Part shown: positions 17,313 through 23,711 of the stretch, piece by piece
How positions within the stretch are numbered: position 1 is the stretch's first letter
How the letters are laid out: each line of letters starts with the position of its first letter
From: Acetobacteraceae bacterium
GTDB lineage: Bacteria > Pseudomonadota > Alphaproteobacteria > Acetobacterales > Acetobacteraceae
DNA length: 23,711 nt
NCBI GenBank assembly: GCA_003164305.1
Contig: PLSZ01000675.1
Coordinates: 1 to 23,711 of the forward strand
Reading direction: 5' to 3'
Notes under the pieces: generated by a model
Database searches by the model: none
Seen by the model: the letters and a program-made list of their open reading frames with translations, nothing else
What the model was told of the DNA's origin: nothing
Translations under genes and position numbers: made by a program

Positions 17313-18716
17313 ATGATCGACCAGGTCCTGTCCTGTCTGACCGACACGGACGACGGCGCGCTCCCGTTGCACACCGCGCGGCCCGCCACATTGGATGCAT
17401 TCCTCGCCGGATTGCCCGATTCCGACTCACGCTGGCTTCGCGCCACCGGCTTCGCGGCGAAATCGGGCGAACTTCGCCTGCTGCCCGGCCCCGGCGGTCT
17501 CGGTGGCGCCGTGCTCGGTCTGGGAACCGACCGTTCCCCGCACGTATTCGGCGGGTTGCCGGAGCAGTTGCCCGAAGGCTCCATCTGGCGCCTCGCGACC
17601 GGCGACCACGACGCCGCCACCGCCGTCCTCGGCTTCGCCCTGGGCGCCTATCGTTACACCGGCGTCAAACCGAATGAGCGGATTTTCGCCAAACTGGCCG
17701 TGTCCGGCGACCAAACCCAGGCAAGGTCGATCGCCGCGGCGGCCTGGATGGTGCGCGACCTGATCAATACGCCGCCGAACCTTCTGGGCCCCGTCGAACT
17801 GGCGGAGGCCGCCCGCGCTCTCGGCCACCGCCACGGCGCGACGGTGGAAATCATCGAAGATACCGCGCTGGACGAGGGCTACCCGACGGTCGCGGCGGTC
17901 GGCCGCGGCTCCACCCGGCCGCCGCGCGTGGCGATCCTGCGCTGGCAAGGCAGTAAGGCCCATGCCGAAGCGCCGCTGGTGTCACTATGTGGCAAAGGAG
18001 TTTGTTTCGACACCGGTGGTTACGATCTGAAACCGTCCGCCGGAATGCTGAAAATGAAAAAAGACATGGGCGGCGCGGCGGTGGCGCTGGGTGTCGCGCG
18101 TCTGGTCATGGAAGCCGATTTGCCGGTGCGGCTGGTGACCCGCATCGGTTGCGTCGAAAACTCCGTGTCCGGCGCGGCGATGCGACCATCCGACGTGATT
18201 CGCACGCGAAGCGGACTGTCGGTGGAGGTCGGCAATACCGACGCCGAGGGCCGGCTGGTCTTGTGCGACCTGTTGACGGACGCTTCGGCGGAGCAACCAT
18301 CGATACTCCTGGATTTCGCGACATTGACCGGCGCCGCGCGCGTGGCTCTCGGTCCTGATCTCCCCGCGCTTTTTTGCGACGATGACGCATGGGCGGCGAC
18401 AATATGCAGCGCCGGTCTTGCTGTTTTCGATCCCGTGTGGCGCTTGCCGCTTTGGCCCGGATACGACGATTGGTTAAAAAGTCCTGTCGCCGACCTTAAC
18501 AATATCTCATCCAAACCGTTCGCCGGGGCGATTGTTGCTGCTTTGTTCTTGAAACGGTTCGTATCCGACTGTATCAGTCACGCGCATTTTGATCTTTATG
18601 GTTGGAACGATCAGAACCGGCCAGGACGGCCGGAAGGTGGGGAAGCGCAGACCATGCGCGCGGTTTTCGCTGGGCTGTGTCAGCGATTCGCGGCGGTTTC
18701 GATGGGTGATCGATAG
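17313..18716 (+). CDS. M17 family leucyl aminopeptidase
   Basis: This 467-residue cytosolic metallopeptidase releases N-terminal amino acids from peptides. The C-terminal catalytic domain has all expected residues: K228, D233, D251, D310 and E312 as two-metal ligands, and K240 and R314 as catalytic residues. Their spacing is exactly that of E. coli PepA (K270, D275, K282, D293, D352, E354, R356). The family signature NTDAEGRL is at 308-315, and GKGVCFDTGG at 227-236. The N-terminal domain (1-150) is divergent, as in many alphaproteobacterial members. GAGGAG-like GAGGAG at 17301-17306 sits 6 nt before the ATG and fixes the start. It is divergent from the PhnZ-like gene; a functional link is not evident. 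Confidence 0.93.
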   Translation: MIDQVLSCLTDTDDGALPLHTARPATLDAFLAGLPDSDSRWLRATGFAAKSGELRLLPGPGGLGGAVLGLGTDRSPHVFGGLPEQLPEGSIWRLATGDHDAATAVLGFALGAYRYTGVKPNERIFAKLAVSGDQTQARSIAAAAWMVRDLINTPPNLLGPVELAEAARALGHRHGATVEIIEDTALDEGYPTVAAVGRGSTRPPRVAILRWQGSKAHAEAPLVSLCGKGVCFDTGGYDLKPSAGMLKMKKDMGGAAVALGVARLVMEADLPVRLVTRIGCVENSVSGAAMRPSDVIRTRSGLSVEVGNTDAEGRLVLCDLLTDASAEQPSILLDFATLTGAARVALGPDLPALFCDDDAWAATICSAGLAVFDPVWRLPLWPGYDDWLKSPVADLNNISSKPFAGAIVAALFLKRFVSDCISHAHFDLYGWNDQNRPGRPEGGEAQTMRAVFAGLCQRFAAVSMGDR

Positions 18717-18758
18717 CATTGCGGAAGGTTCTGCCGGTGAGTTGACGAAAGGAATTTC

Positions 18759-18811
18759 TATCGTAATGAAGCTTGACATTGCCAAACCCCGTAATTATAT
18801 CGCAATGGGGC
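18759..18811. promoter_or_regulatory. Paired direct repeats around the regulator promoter
   Basis: TATCGTAATGAAGC (18759-18772) and TATCGCAATGGGGC (18798-18811) match at 11 of 14 positions and are offset by 39 bp. One abuts the -35 box and the other covers the -10 box of the marR-family gene. In addition CATTGC (18777-18782) and GCAATG (18802-18807) form an inverted pair across the spacer. MarR proteins commonly repress their own promoters, so these may be autoregulatory sites; this is inference. Confidence 0.4.
18773..18801 (+). promoter_or_regulatory. Sigma-70-like promoter of the marR-family gene
   Basis: A perfect -35 box TTGACA (18773-18778) is followed, after 17 nt, by TATATC (18796-18801) as a -10 box matching four of six positions. 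The stretch is distinctly AT-rich for this genome. Transcription would start near 18808, giving a leader of about 48 nt before the ATG at 18856. Confidence 0.7.
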
Positions 18812-18855
18812 TGCGCCACCATTTCGTTTTGGCGCTAAAAAAGAAAGGATGAAAG

Positions 18856-19239
18856 ATGGCTTCTGCCAGTTCGAGTTCGGACCAATTGATCGCTGTCCTA
18901 CGTGACACGGTCGTCGGATTGGTCCGCCGCGACGGGGTTGACCTGTCGTCACGGCAGCTGGGAGTCTTCCTGACGTGCTACCTGCGTGACGGTGGCCACA
19001 CGGTGCGTGGTCTGGCGGCTGAGTTGAACGTGTCGAAGCCAGCGATCACCCGCGCGTTGGACCGGCTGGGTGAACTTGATCTCGCGCGCCGCAAGGTCGA
19101 TCCCCTGGATCGCCGCAGCGTTCTGGTGCAGCGCACGCCGAAAGGCACCGCGTTCTTGCGCGATGTGCACAAGATCATCAATGAGTCGGTCAACCCGAAG
19201 AAGTCGGCCGTCAAAGAAGGCCGCCGCGCCGCCGGTTGA
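18856..19239 (+). CDS. MarR-family winged-helix transcriptional regulator
   Basis: This 127-residue DNA-binding protein has a MarR core. The helix-turn-helix spans roughly residues 48-72 (VRGLAAELNVSKPAITRALDRL), and the wing includes the conserved DPLDRRS (82-88). Short N- and C-terminal helices would make the dimer interface. It is shorter than typical MarR proteins (about 140-160). A single cysteine (C41) lies just before the recognition domain and could be redox-sensitive, though that is speculative. The C-terminal tail is basic. AAGGA at 18845-18849 is 6 nt before the ATG. It has its own promoter and terminator, so it is monocistronic. Targets are unknown; self-regulation is likely. Confidence 0.88.
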   Translation: MASASSSSDQLIAVLRDTVVGLVRRDGVDLSSRQLGVFLTCYLRDGGHTVRGLAAELNVSKPAITRALDRLGELDLARRKVDPLDRRSVLVQRTPKGTAFLRDVHKIINESVNPKKSAVKEGRRAAG

Positions 19240-19272
19240 TCTCCGAAGGCTGAAACCAGACCTGAGCGTTGT

Positions 19273-19315
19273 CCGGCCGGTTCGAATTATCTTCGAACCG
19301 GCCGGTCGCGTTTTT
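19273..19315 (+). terminator. Strong intrinsic terminator after the marR-family gene
   Basis: CCGGCCGGTTCGAA (19273-19286) pairs perfectly with TTCGAACCGGCCGG (19292-19305), a 14-bp stem with a 5-nt loop. Five Ts follow at 19311-19315 after a 5-nt gap. It begins 33 bp after the regulator's stop codon. Confidence 0.88.
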
Positions 19316-19373
19316 AACGCTTCCCCGATAAAACGACCGCGATAACGCTTGCCCCACAACCGGGGATATTCTC

Positions 19374-19393
19374 CCTGAGCCCGTGAGCTCAGG
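19374..19393. promoter_or_regulatory. Perfect 7-bp inverted repeat upstream of the hydrolase gene
   Basis: CCTGAGC (19374-19380) and GCTCAGG (19387-19393) are separated by 6 nt and end 56 bp before the hydrolase ATG. A smaller CCCC/GGGG dyad is at 19352-19365. No clear promoter boxes are seen in 19316-19449. The repeat could be an operator or a leader hairpin. Confidence 0.35.
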
Positions 19394-19449
19394 CCTGGCG
19401 CGACAAGCACCGGCTCGGGGATCACCCAACAGGGTAAAGGGGGAATATC

Positions 19450-20592
19450 ATGCTCACACTCAAATACTTCGACGCCATCGACCAGCTTCAGGCCGCCGAT
19501 CAATCCGTGTTGCAAAGCTACCCCCGCGATCAACTCGGCTACGCCGCCCCCGAGGACGCGTTGGCCCAGTACGTCAGGGCATGGTTGACTGAACGAGGCG
19601 CGCGCCGGGATCCGGTGATCGTCATGGTGCACGGCTTCGAATACGATCCGTCGAGCGCGCCTGCCGCCACCCCCGACAGCCCGTTCGCTTCGATTTACGG
19701 CCTGCCGCCCACCGTCAACTATCACCTGAGTTGGCTGCCGCTGGTCGGCGAGTGCGATCAGAATGGCGGCAACCAGAGTCAGAACGCGATCGCTTTCTGC
19801 TACAACTCGATAGGCTCCCTCGCGGACGTCCGGGCCGCCGGCTGGATAAATCCCTATCAACACGCCGTCTTCGATCTCGCGCCACGCGCCGCCCGGGCAC
19901 TTGCCAGCATTCTGGTAGCGGTATCCGAGCACGCTCCGATCGTGCGGATCCTGGCGCATAGCCTCGGCACGCGCACCACGACCCAGGCGATGCGCCTGGC
20001 GCGAGCGCGACTGCCCGGGACAATGGATCGCATCGTCATGCTGGACGGCGCTGAATATTGCGTTGACGCGGCCGCCACCTTCATTGGCTGCCAGTGCGAC
20101 GTCTTCAATATCGCGAACCGTAAGGACTCGGTGCTCAAATGGGGCGGCGATCAGGCCTGCGATCCGATTCGCGGCGTCGGCACCATCGGAGCCTGCGTGG
20201 TCGGCTACGATGGCCTCGGCGGCAACGACCGGTGGACCGATCTGCAACTCGACAATGTTCTGTTGCGGCAGTGGCTCGCCGCGGGTAACGCGCCGGACGG
20301 CAATCCCTACAACATCGATCCGCTCGCGGAAGAAGACAGCCATCCGGTCGCCGGTCTCGATCACTGGGCTTGTTACACCAACGACGGCAACCGGGCATTC
20401 GTGCGCGACCTGCTCATGAGCGACGTCATGACGGTGCCGCTGATGAAGCAACACGGCGCACCCGCCGGGACCGATGCACCGGCGTATGGCATGTTCAACG
20501 GCAAGCCGATCCCGCCGACGCCTCAGACGTTGCTGGACCGCCAGCGCGCTTTCGGAATCGGCAATTCAGCCGGTGTTGGTGGCGGCGGCTGA
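19450..20592 (+). CDS. Alpha/beta hydrolase of unknown substrate
   Basis: This 380-residue protein has a lipase/esterase-type alpha/beta hydrolase core. VIVMVHGFEYD (56-66) is the strand and oxyanion-loop HGF motif, and LAHSLGTRT (168-176) is the nucleophile elbow with S171. H305 in LDHWACYT is the best candidate for the catalytic histidine; D199 (VMLDGAEY) or D226 may be the acid. No signal peptide or membrane segment is visible, so it is probably cytosolic. It has eight cysteines, including a CQC pair (214-216), unusual for this genome. The C-terminus ends in GVGGGG. AAAGGGGG at 19436-19443 gives a good ribosome site before the ATG at 19450. It lies 70 bp before the M20 peptidase and could be co-transcribed with it. 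I do not recognise a specific family. Confidence 0.8.
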   Translation: MLTLKYFDAIDQLQAADQSVLQSYPRDQLGYAAPEDALAQYVRAWLTERGARRDPVIVMVHGFEYDPSSAPAATPDSPFASIYGLPPTVNYHLSWLPLVGECDQNGGNQSQNAIAFCYNSIGSLADVRAAGWINPYQHAVFDLAPRAARALASILVAVSEHAPIVRILAHSLGTRTTTQAMRLARARLPGTMDRIVMLDGAEYCVDAAATFIGCQCDVFNIANRKDSVLKWGGDQACDPIRGVGTIGACVVGYDGLGGNDRWTDLQLDNVLLRQWLAAGNAPDGNPYNIDPLAEEDSHPVAGLDHWACYTNDGNRAFVRDLLMSDVMTVPLMKQHGAPAGTDAPAYGMFNGKPIPPTPQTLLDRQRAFGIGNSAGVGGGG

Positions 20593-20662
20593 ACCAGACC
20601 AACTTATCTTCCGGCCAAAATCGTGGCATGAGCCCGCCTCCACGCACGACGGGAGCATGCCG

Positions 20663-21832
20663 ATGTCCGCATCTGAAATCACCGCCTGGCTGGCGACCCA
20701 GCAGGACGCCATGGTCGCGATGCTGCGCGAGATGGTCGATATCGACAGCGGCAGCTACAACAAGCCTGGCATCGACGCGGTCGGCGATGTCGTCCGCCGC
20801 TTCATGGCCAGCCACGACATTCCGGTCGAGACGGTCGCTCAACAAAAGCACGGCGACTGCCTGCGCGCGCTGGCGCCCTGGGATGGACCCACCGGCAACG
20901 CGGGCGGCAACATCGTCCTGATGGGCCACCGCGATACGGTGTTTCCCGACGGGGAGGTCTCTCGCCGCCCGTTCACCATTCGCGACGGCATCGCCTATGG
21001 GCCGGGCGTCGCCGACATGAAGGCGGGGCTGGTGATGAATTGTTTCGTCCTCGCCGCGTTCGCGAAATTCGGCGGCGCACCCGCGCCTTTGGTTTGCCTG
21101 TTCACCGGCGACGAGGAAATCGGCAGCCCGGAAGGCCGTGCCGTGATCGAAACGGAAGCCCGCCGCGCCCGCGTCGTTTTCAACAGCGAACCGGGCCGTG
21201 TTTCGGGCAACGTCGTCACCGGCCGCAAAGGCGGCGTGTTCATGAGCTTCCGCGTCACCGGCAAGGCGGCCCACTCCGGCGCCAACTTCTCAGACGGGAT
21301 CAGCGCGATCGAGGAACTCGCCCGCAAGATCCAGGCGATCCACGCGCTGACTGACCTCGCGCGTGGCATCACGCTCAATGTCGGCCTCATCGGCGGCGGC
21401 CAGAGCGTCAACACGGTCGCGCCATGGGCCGAGGGCCAGATCGATTTGCGCTACGTCAGTCCGCCGGATCGCGACGACGTGATGGCCGGCATCGCCGCGA
21501 TCATGGAACGCAGCTTCCTGCCCGGCACGAAAACCGAGATGACTGTCAAAGGTGAGTTCCTGCCCCTGACCCAATCGCCCGCCGCGAAGCGTCTGTTCGA
21601 GCTTTACGTTCAATCCGCCGCCGAGGTGGGCTTCAAGACCGACGGCGAGTTCACCGGTGGCTGCGCTGATTCCGGTTTCACCGCGGCCCTCGGTGCCGCG
21701 ACGATTTGTGCCGTCGGTCCGGTTGGCGGCAAGGCGCACAGCCCTGACGAGTTCATGCGCGTCGATAGTTTGGTCCCGCGCGCTCAGGCCTGCGCGCGGG
21801 CGATCATGAAACTGGATTCGGCGGGGCTTTGA
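20663..21832 (+). CDS. M20 family metallopeptidase, carboxypeptidase G2-like
   Basis: This 389-residue two-zinc hydrolase probably removes a C-terminal amino acid such as glutamate, or cleaves a related N-acyl amino acid. Residues H89, D118, E152, E176 and H359 align with the metal ligands of Pseudomonas carboxypeptidase G2 (H112, D141, E176, E200, H385), and E151 with its catalytic glutamate. Motifs are MGHRDTVFPDG (87-97), GVADMKAG (115-122) and TGDEEIGS (148-155). Residues 184-295 form the dimerisation lid. No signal peptide is seen, unlike secreted CPG2. GGGAG at 20651-20655, 7 nt upstream, favours the ATG at 20663 over that at 20657; a longer in-frame extension from 20474 overlaps the hydrolase and is rejected. 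Confidence 0.92.
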   Translation: MSASEITAWLATQQDAMVAMLREMVDIDSGSYNKPGIDAVGDVVRRFMASHDIPVETVAQQKHGDCLRALAPWDGPTGNAGGNIVLMGHRDTVFPDGEVSRRPFTIRDGIAYGPGVADMKAGLVMNCFVLAAFAKFGGAPAPLVCLFTGDEEIGSPEGRAVIETEARRARVVFNSEPGRVSGNVVTGRKGGVFMSFRVTGKAAHSGANFSDGISAIEELARKIQAIHALTDLARGITLNVGLIGGGQSVNTVAPWAEGQIDLRYVSPPDRDDVMAGIAAIMERSFLPGTKTEMTVKGEFLPLTQSPAAKRLFELYVQSAAEVGFKTDGEFTGGCADSGFTAALGAATICAVGPVGGKAHSPDEFMRVDSLVPRAQACARAIMKLDSAGL

Positions 21833-21870
21833 TCCATTGCATCAGGATCAGCCCCTCAAGAGGAATACGC

Positions 21871-21950
21871 TCGCCTTTCCCGTCATCCTCGGGCTCGACC
21901 CGAGGATCTCTCGCCTTTCCCGTCATCCTCGGGCTCGACCCGAGGATCTC
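21871..21950. repeat. Perfect 40-bp tandem duplication with internal palindrome
   Basis: Two identical 40-bp units lie at 21871-21910 and 21911-21950. Each contains the dyad ATCCTCGGG-CTCGA-CCCGAGGAT (arms of 9 bp, loop of 5). Such elements resemble the dispersed intergenic palindromes of alphaproteobacteria and REP-type sequences. The duplication sits 38 bp after the M20 peptidase stop, where the hairpins could also act on transcript ends. No T-run follows. Confidence 0.85.
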
Positions 21951-21998
21951 TCGGCACGCCAAAGAAGTCAAAAGTCGGACACCGTGCCTGAGCGGACC

Positions 21999-22016
21999 GA
22001 TCCTCGGATCGAGCCC
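21999..22016. repeat. Inverted partial copy of the 40-bp palindromic unit
   Basis: GATCCTCGGATCGAGCCC is the reverse complement of the core of the 40-bp unit with one mismatch in 18. It overlaps a second small stem, GCCCGA (22013-22018) with TCGGGC (22025-22030). The combination looks like a degraded, oppositely oriented copy of the same element. Confidence 0.6.
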
Positions 22017-22066
22017 GACCCCTATCGGGCGGGGGAAGTTCTTTTGATTCCCCCGTTCAGCGCGCG

Positions 22067-22195
22067 TCAGCGGCGCCAGCCCCAACCCCAGTGCGGTCCG
22101 TAATAACCGTGCCCAGGGGCGATGACGCATCCACCCAAAATTGTGGCGAGACCCAGTGCGACGATCGGCGTGAAACGGCGAAGTTTGCGTGACAT
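22067..22195 (-). CDS. Small lipoprotein, 42 residues
   Basis: This short gene encodes 42 residues beginning MSRKLRRFTPIVALG. It has a basic n-region (RKLRR), a hydrophobic stretch and a lipobox LGGC with the modified cysteine at residue 23. The mature part is only 20 residues, rich in Gly, Tyr, Trp and His (GHGYYGPHWGWGWRR). AGGAG at 22205-22209 lies 9 nt before the ATG, a good ribosome site. The residue after the lipid cysteine is Val, so outer-membrane sorting is possible. Tiny Gly/His/Tyr/Trp-rich lipoproteins of unknown role are frequent in alphaproteobacteria. I assign no function. Confidence 0.75.
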   Translation of the reverse strand: MSRKLRRFTPIVALGLATILGGCVIAPGHGYYGPHWGWGWRR

Positions 22196-22280
22196 TCAAG
22201 GGAACTCCTGCTTTGGACCTCGACGCTGAAGCTGGGACCGCTTCAAGGCGAATTCGTGGTGCGAACAGGTGCGTTTCCAA

Positions 22281-22322
22281 GGCGCACTGTATCGAAGCGT
22301 GGGCGCACTGTATCGAAGCGTG
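22281..22322. repeat. Perfect 21-bp tandem duplication
   Basis: Two identical 21-bp units lie at 22281-22301 and 22302-22322, each starting GGCGCACTG and ending GAAGCGTG. They sit between the stop of the minus-strand YeiH gene and the start of the small lipoprotein gene. Read on the minus strand each unit contains CGATACAGT, so the lipoprotein promoter could lie here. The rest of 22196-22346 shows no gene. Confidence 0.85.
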
Positions 22323-22346
22323 CCGCCGGATCGACGGCGCGCGAAT

Positions 22347-23402
22347 TCACAACTGATGCGTGAACGTCTGCATCACCAGGCTGGCGGCCGCGACCGCGAA
22401 CCAGGTCAGTCCGCCCAACACCAACGGTCTGGCGCCCGCCCCGGCGAAGGCTCGCCAATGCCCGGCCAGCCCGACCGCGGCCAGCGCGACCACCATCACC
22501 CAACGCCCCAGCAATTGAATCTCGGCGCCGTGGCCTCCGGTTAACCCCAGCGTGGTGATCAGCGACGCGAGCAGAAACAGCAGGATGAACACCGGAAACG
22601 AGTCATAGACGCGCCGCGCCAGCGACACCGATTGTTTCGGTGCCGACGGATCGAGCCACGGCAACGCCAGGCCGAAGCCGATCACCAGCGGAATGATCAA
22701 TGTCGTCCGGGTCAGTTTCACGATCGTCGCCACCGAGCCGGCCGCCGGACTGAACGCGAACCCCGCCGCTACCACGGCCGAGGTATCGTTCACCGCGGTG
22801 CCCGTCCAGATGCCGAAGCCGGTATCCGACAGCCCGAACAGATGTCCCAGAACGGGAAACAAGAACACCGCGATCATGTTGAAGAAGAACACGACGGTGA
22901 CGGCATAAGCGATTTCCTCGGCCTTGGCGCGGATCACCGGCGCCAGCGCGGCGATCGCCGAGGCGCCGCAAATCGTCGTGCCCATGCCGATCAGGCAACG
23001 GATCCGCCAGTCGATGCCGAACCATTGTCCCAGCACGAGAGAGGTTCCCAGTCCGGCGACCACGGTAATCGCCAGGAACATCAGCGAATTGCCGCCGGTA
23101 TGCGCGATCTGCCCCAGATCGAGGCTGGCGCCCAGGATGACGATGCCGGTCTTGAGGCAAAGTTTGCTGATATCGCCGAGTTTCAGTGTGCTGAGCCGCA
23201 ACGTGTCGCGCGCGGTATTCGCCAGCACCACGCCGATCGCGATCGCGAACAGGGGCGCGCCGACCAGCGGCACAGCGTCCCCCGCCAGCAGCGCCAACCC
23301 GGCGATGACGATGCAGAGCGCGAGGCCGGGCGCGAGTTTCGCCCACCCTGGCAGAGCGCGCCCGGCCCGCGGCGCGGCGGCGATGGTCGGTGGCATTGTC
23401 AT
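22347..23402 (-). CDS. YeiH family putative sulfate exporter, membrane protein
   Basis: This 351-residue inner-membrane protein belongs to the YeiH/PSE family (Pfam Cons_hypoth698, by motif). About ten hydrophobic segments are visible, at roughly 25-43, 48-62, 84-97, 107-127, 138-156, 164-189, 200-216, 233-250, 268-288 and 300-345 (the last probably two). Family hallmarks are GTTICGASAIAA (141-152) and WTGTAVNDTSAVVAAG (199-214). Substrate transport is only predicted for the family; sulfite, sulfate or taurine-derived anions have been suggested. The start at 23402 is chosen because GGAGG (complement of 23409-23413) lies 6 nt upstream; an extension to 23471 would bury this site. No LysR regulator, usual for yeiH in enterobacteria, is adjacent. 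Confidence 0.9.
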   Translation of the reverse strand: MTMPPTIAAAPRAGRALPGWAKLAPGLALCIVIAGLALLAGDAVPLVGAPLFAIAIGVVLANTARDTLRLSTLKLGDISKLCLKTGIVILGASLDLGQIAHTGGNSLMFLAITVVAGLGTSLVLGQWFGIDWRIRCLIGMGTTICGASAIAALAPVIRAKAEEIAYAVTVVFFFNMIAVFLFPVLGHLFGLSDTGFGIWTGTAVNDTSAVVAAGFAFSPAAGSVATIVKLTRTTLIIPLVIGFGLALPWLDPSAPKQSVSLARRVYDSFPVFILLFLLASLITTLGLTGGHGAEIQLLGRWVMVVALAAVGLAGHWRAFAGAGARPLVLGGLTWFAVAAASLVMQTFTHQL

Positions 23403-23415
23403 CCAGGTCCTCCCT

Positions 23416-23430
23416 CGGGCCTGAGGCCCG
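23416..23430 (-). promoter_or_regulatory. Hairpin abutting the YeiH ribosome binding site
   Basis: CGGGCC-TGA-GGCCCG is a perfect 6-bp stem with a 3-nt loop. On the minus-strand transcript it ends 2 nt before the GGAGG that serves the ATG at 23402. It could affect initiation if it forms in the leader; no switch is demonstrated. Confidence 0.4.
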
Positions 23431-23509
23431 GTCCGAGAGTGAATTTTGGCGCGCCCAGCCCCTCCGCACAAGCCGGAGGCGAAGATTCAGTGTCCCGGCG
23501 AGTGACAAT

Positions 23510-23537
23510 CATCTCCCGTCGGGCATCTCCCGTCGGG
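23510..23537. repeat. Perfect 14-bp tandem duplication
   Basis: CATCTCCCGTCGGG occurs twice head to tail (23510-23523 and 23524-23537), 108 bp upstream of the YeiH start. It may be a duplicated regulatory box or simple slippage. Confidence 0.75.
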
Positions 23538-23634
23538 TTTCTCGTCAGTGCCAGCAGGCCCTCAGCCGGCCGGTTGCCCCGTCACGCCCCGCCCGTCCTC
23601 CGGCGGCTGATTTCCCGTTATGCCGCGCCCCCAC

Positions 23635-23662
23635 CGTCATCCCCCAACTCGACCGGGGGATC
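23635..23662. repeat. Palindromic repeat related to the 40-bp unit
   Basis: After CGTCAT comes ATCCCCC-aactcgacc-GGGGGAT, arms of 7 bp. The CGTCATCC opening, the CTCGACC centre and the closing GGATC-type end match the layout of the 40-bp units at 21871-21950, so it looks like another member of the same dispersed family with compensated stem changes. Confidence 0.55.
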
Positions 23663-23711
23663 AGCCGGGCCACACGCGGTTTTGGCCGATGGCACGGTCG
23701 AGCCGCATAGG

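Larger units (their letters stand above)
23403..23711. other. Upstream region of the YeiH gene, hairpin- and repeat-rich
   Basis: No convincing gene is present; the plus-strand frame through here has no ribosome site and an Arg/Pro/Ser-rich composition typical of a shadow. It holds a hairpin next to the ribosome site, another stem CCTCCG/CGGAGG at 23461-23479, a 14-bp tandem duplication and a palindromic repeat near the window edge. I cannot place a promoter with confidence. Confidence 0.6.

Noticed and set aside
18589..18852. 87-codon plus-strand frame before the regulator
   Set aside because: It overlaps the end of the aminopeptidase in another frame and runs through the promoter; no domain is visible.
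18949..20454. Minus-strand frame of 501 codons
   Set aside because: It crosses the regulator, the strong terminator and the hydrolase in antisense, and shows no family motif.
20474..20662. N-terminal extension of the M20 peptidase
   Set aside because: It overlaps the hydrolase gene and precedes a good ribosome site at 20651-20655; family alignments start near the later ATG.
21871..22016. CRISPR-like repeats
   Set aside because: There are only two adjacent palindromic units with no spacers and no cas genes.
22324..22339. CGCCG/CGGCG stem as the YeiH terminator
   Set aside because: The stem has only 5 bp and no T-run follows on the minus strand.

Overview
The window is GC-rich DNA (roughly two-thirds G+C by eye) with dense, C/G-ending codon use. 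The gene content (an M17 aminopeptidase, a PhnZ-like HD protein, a YeiH-type transporter and a giant beta-strand-repeat RTX protein) points to an alphaproteobacterium, plausibly Rhodospirillales/Acetobacteraceae. That placement is an inference from style and gene types; there is no rRNA or marker gene here. I see no tRNA, rRNA, CRISPR array, transposase or phage gene.

Left 60% (1-14586): a dyad-rich upstream region of about 290 bp leads into one 14.3 kb gene for a 4764-residue repetitive protein. In order it has a low-complexity N-terminus without a recognisable signal peptide, a propeller-like set of LYF-type blades, three cadherin/Ig-like copies, three autotransporter-like beta-helix supermodules, eleven cadherin-like copies of very regular length, a glycine-rich RTX-like tract, and a short C-terminal end typical of type I secretion substrates. 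No exporter genes (HlyB/HlyD/TolC type) lie in the window.

Middle (14673-18716): directly downstream, in the same direction, is a two-gene unit with an ATGA stop/start overlap: a zinc-ribbon SAM methyltransferase and a divergent GT9 (heptosyltransferase-like) glycosyltransferase. Its position suggests surface-glycan work, and possibly modification of the giant protein. It converges, with a 3-bp gap, on a minus-strand PhnZ-like HD-domain gene that keeps all the diiron ligands. That gene is divergent from an M17 leucyl aminopeptidase across a 70-bp gap holding a 34-bp bipartite dyad.

Right (18717-23711): a small MarR-type regulator with a clear sigma-70-like promoter and a strong intrinsic terminator, an uncharacterised alpha/beta hydrolase, an M20 (carboxypeptidase G2-like) metallopeptidase, a repeat-bearing intergenic region, a 42-residue lipoprotein gene on the minus strand that is easily missed, and a YeiH-family membrane protein on the minus strand. 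The intergenic DNA on this side carries a perfect 40-bp palindromic tandem duplication, related scattered copies, a perfect 21-bp tandem duplication and a perfect 14-bp one. Apart from the methyltransferase/glycosyltransferase pair and the two divergent genes, these look like independent transcription units.
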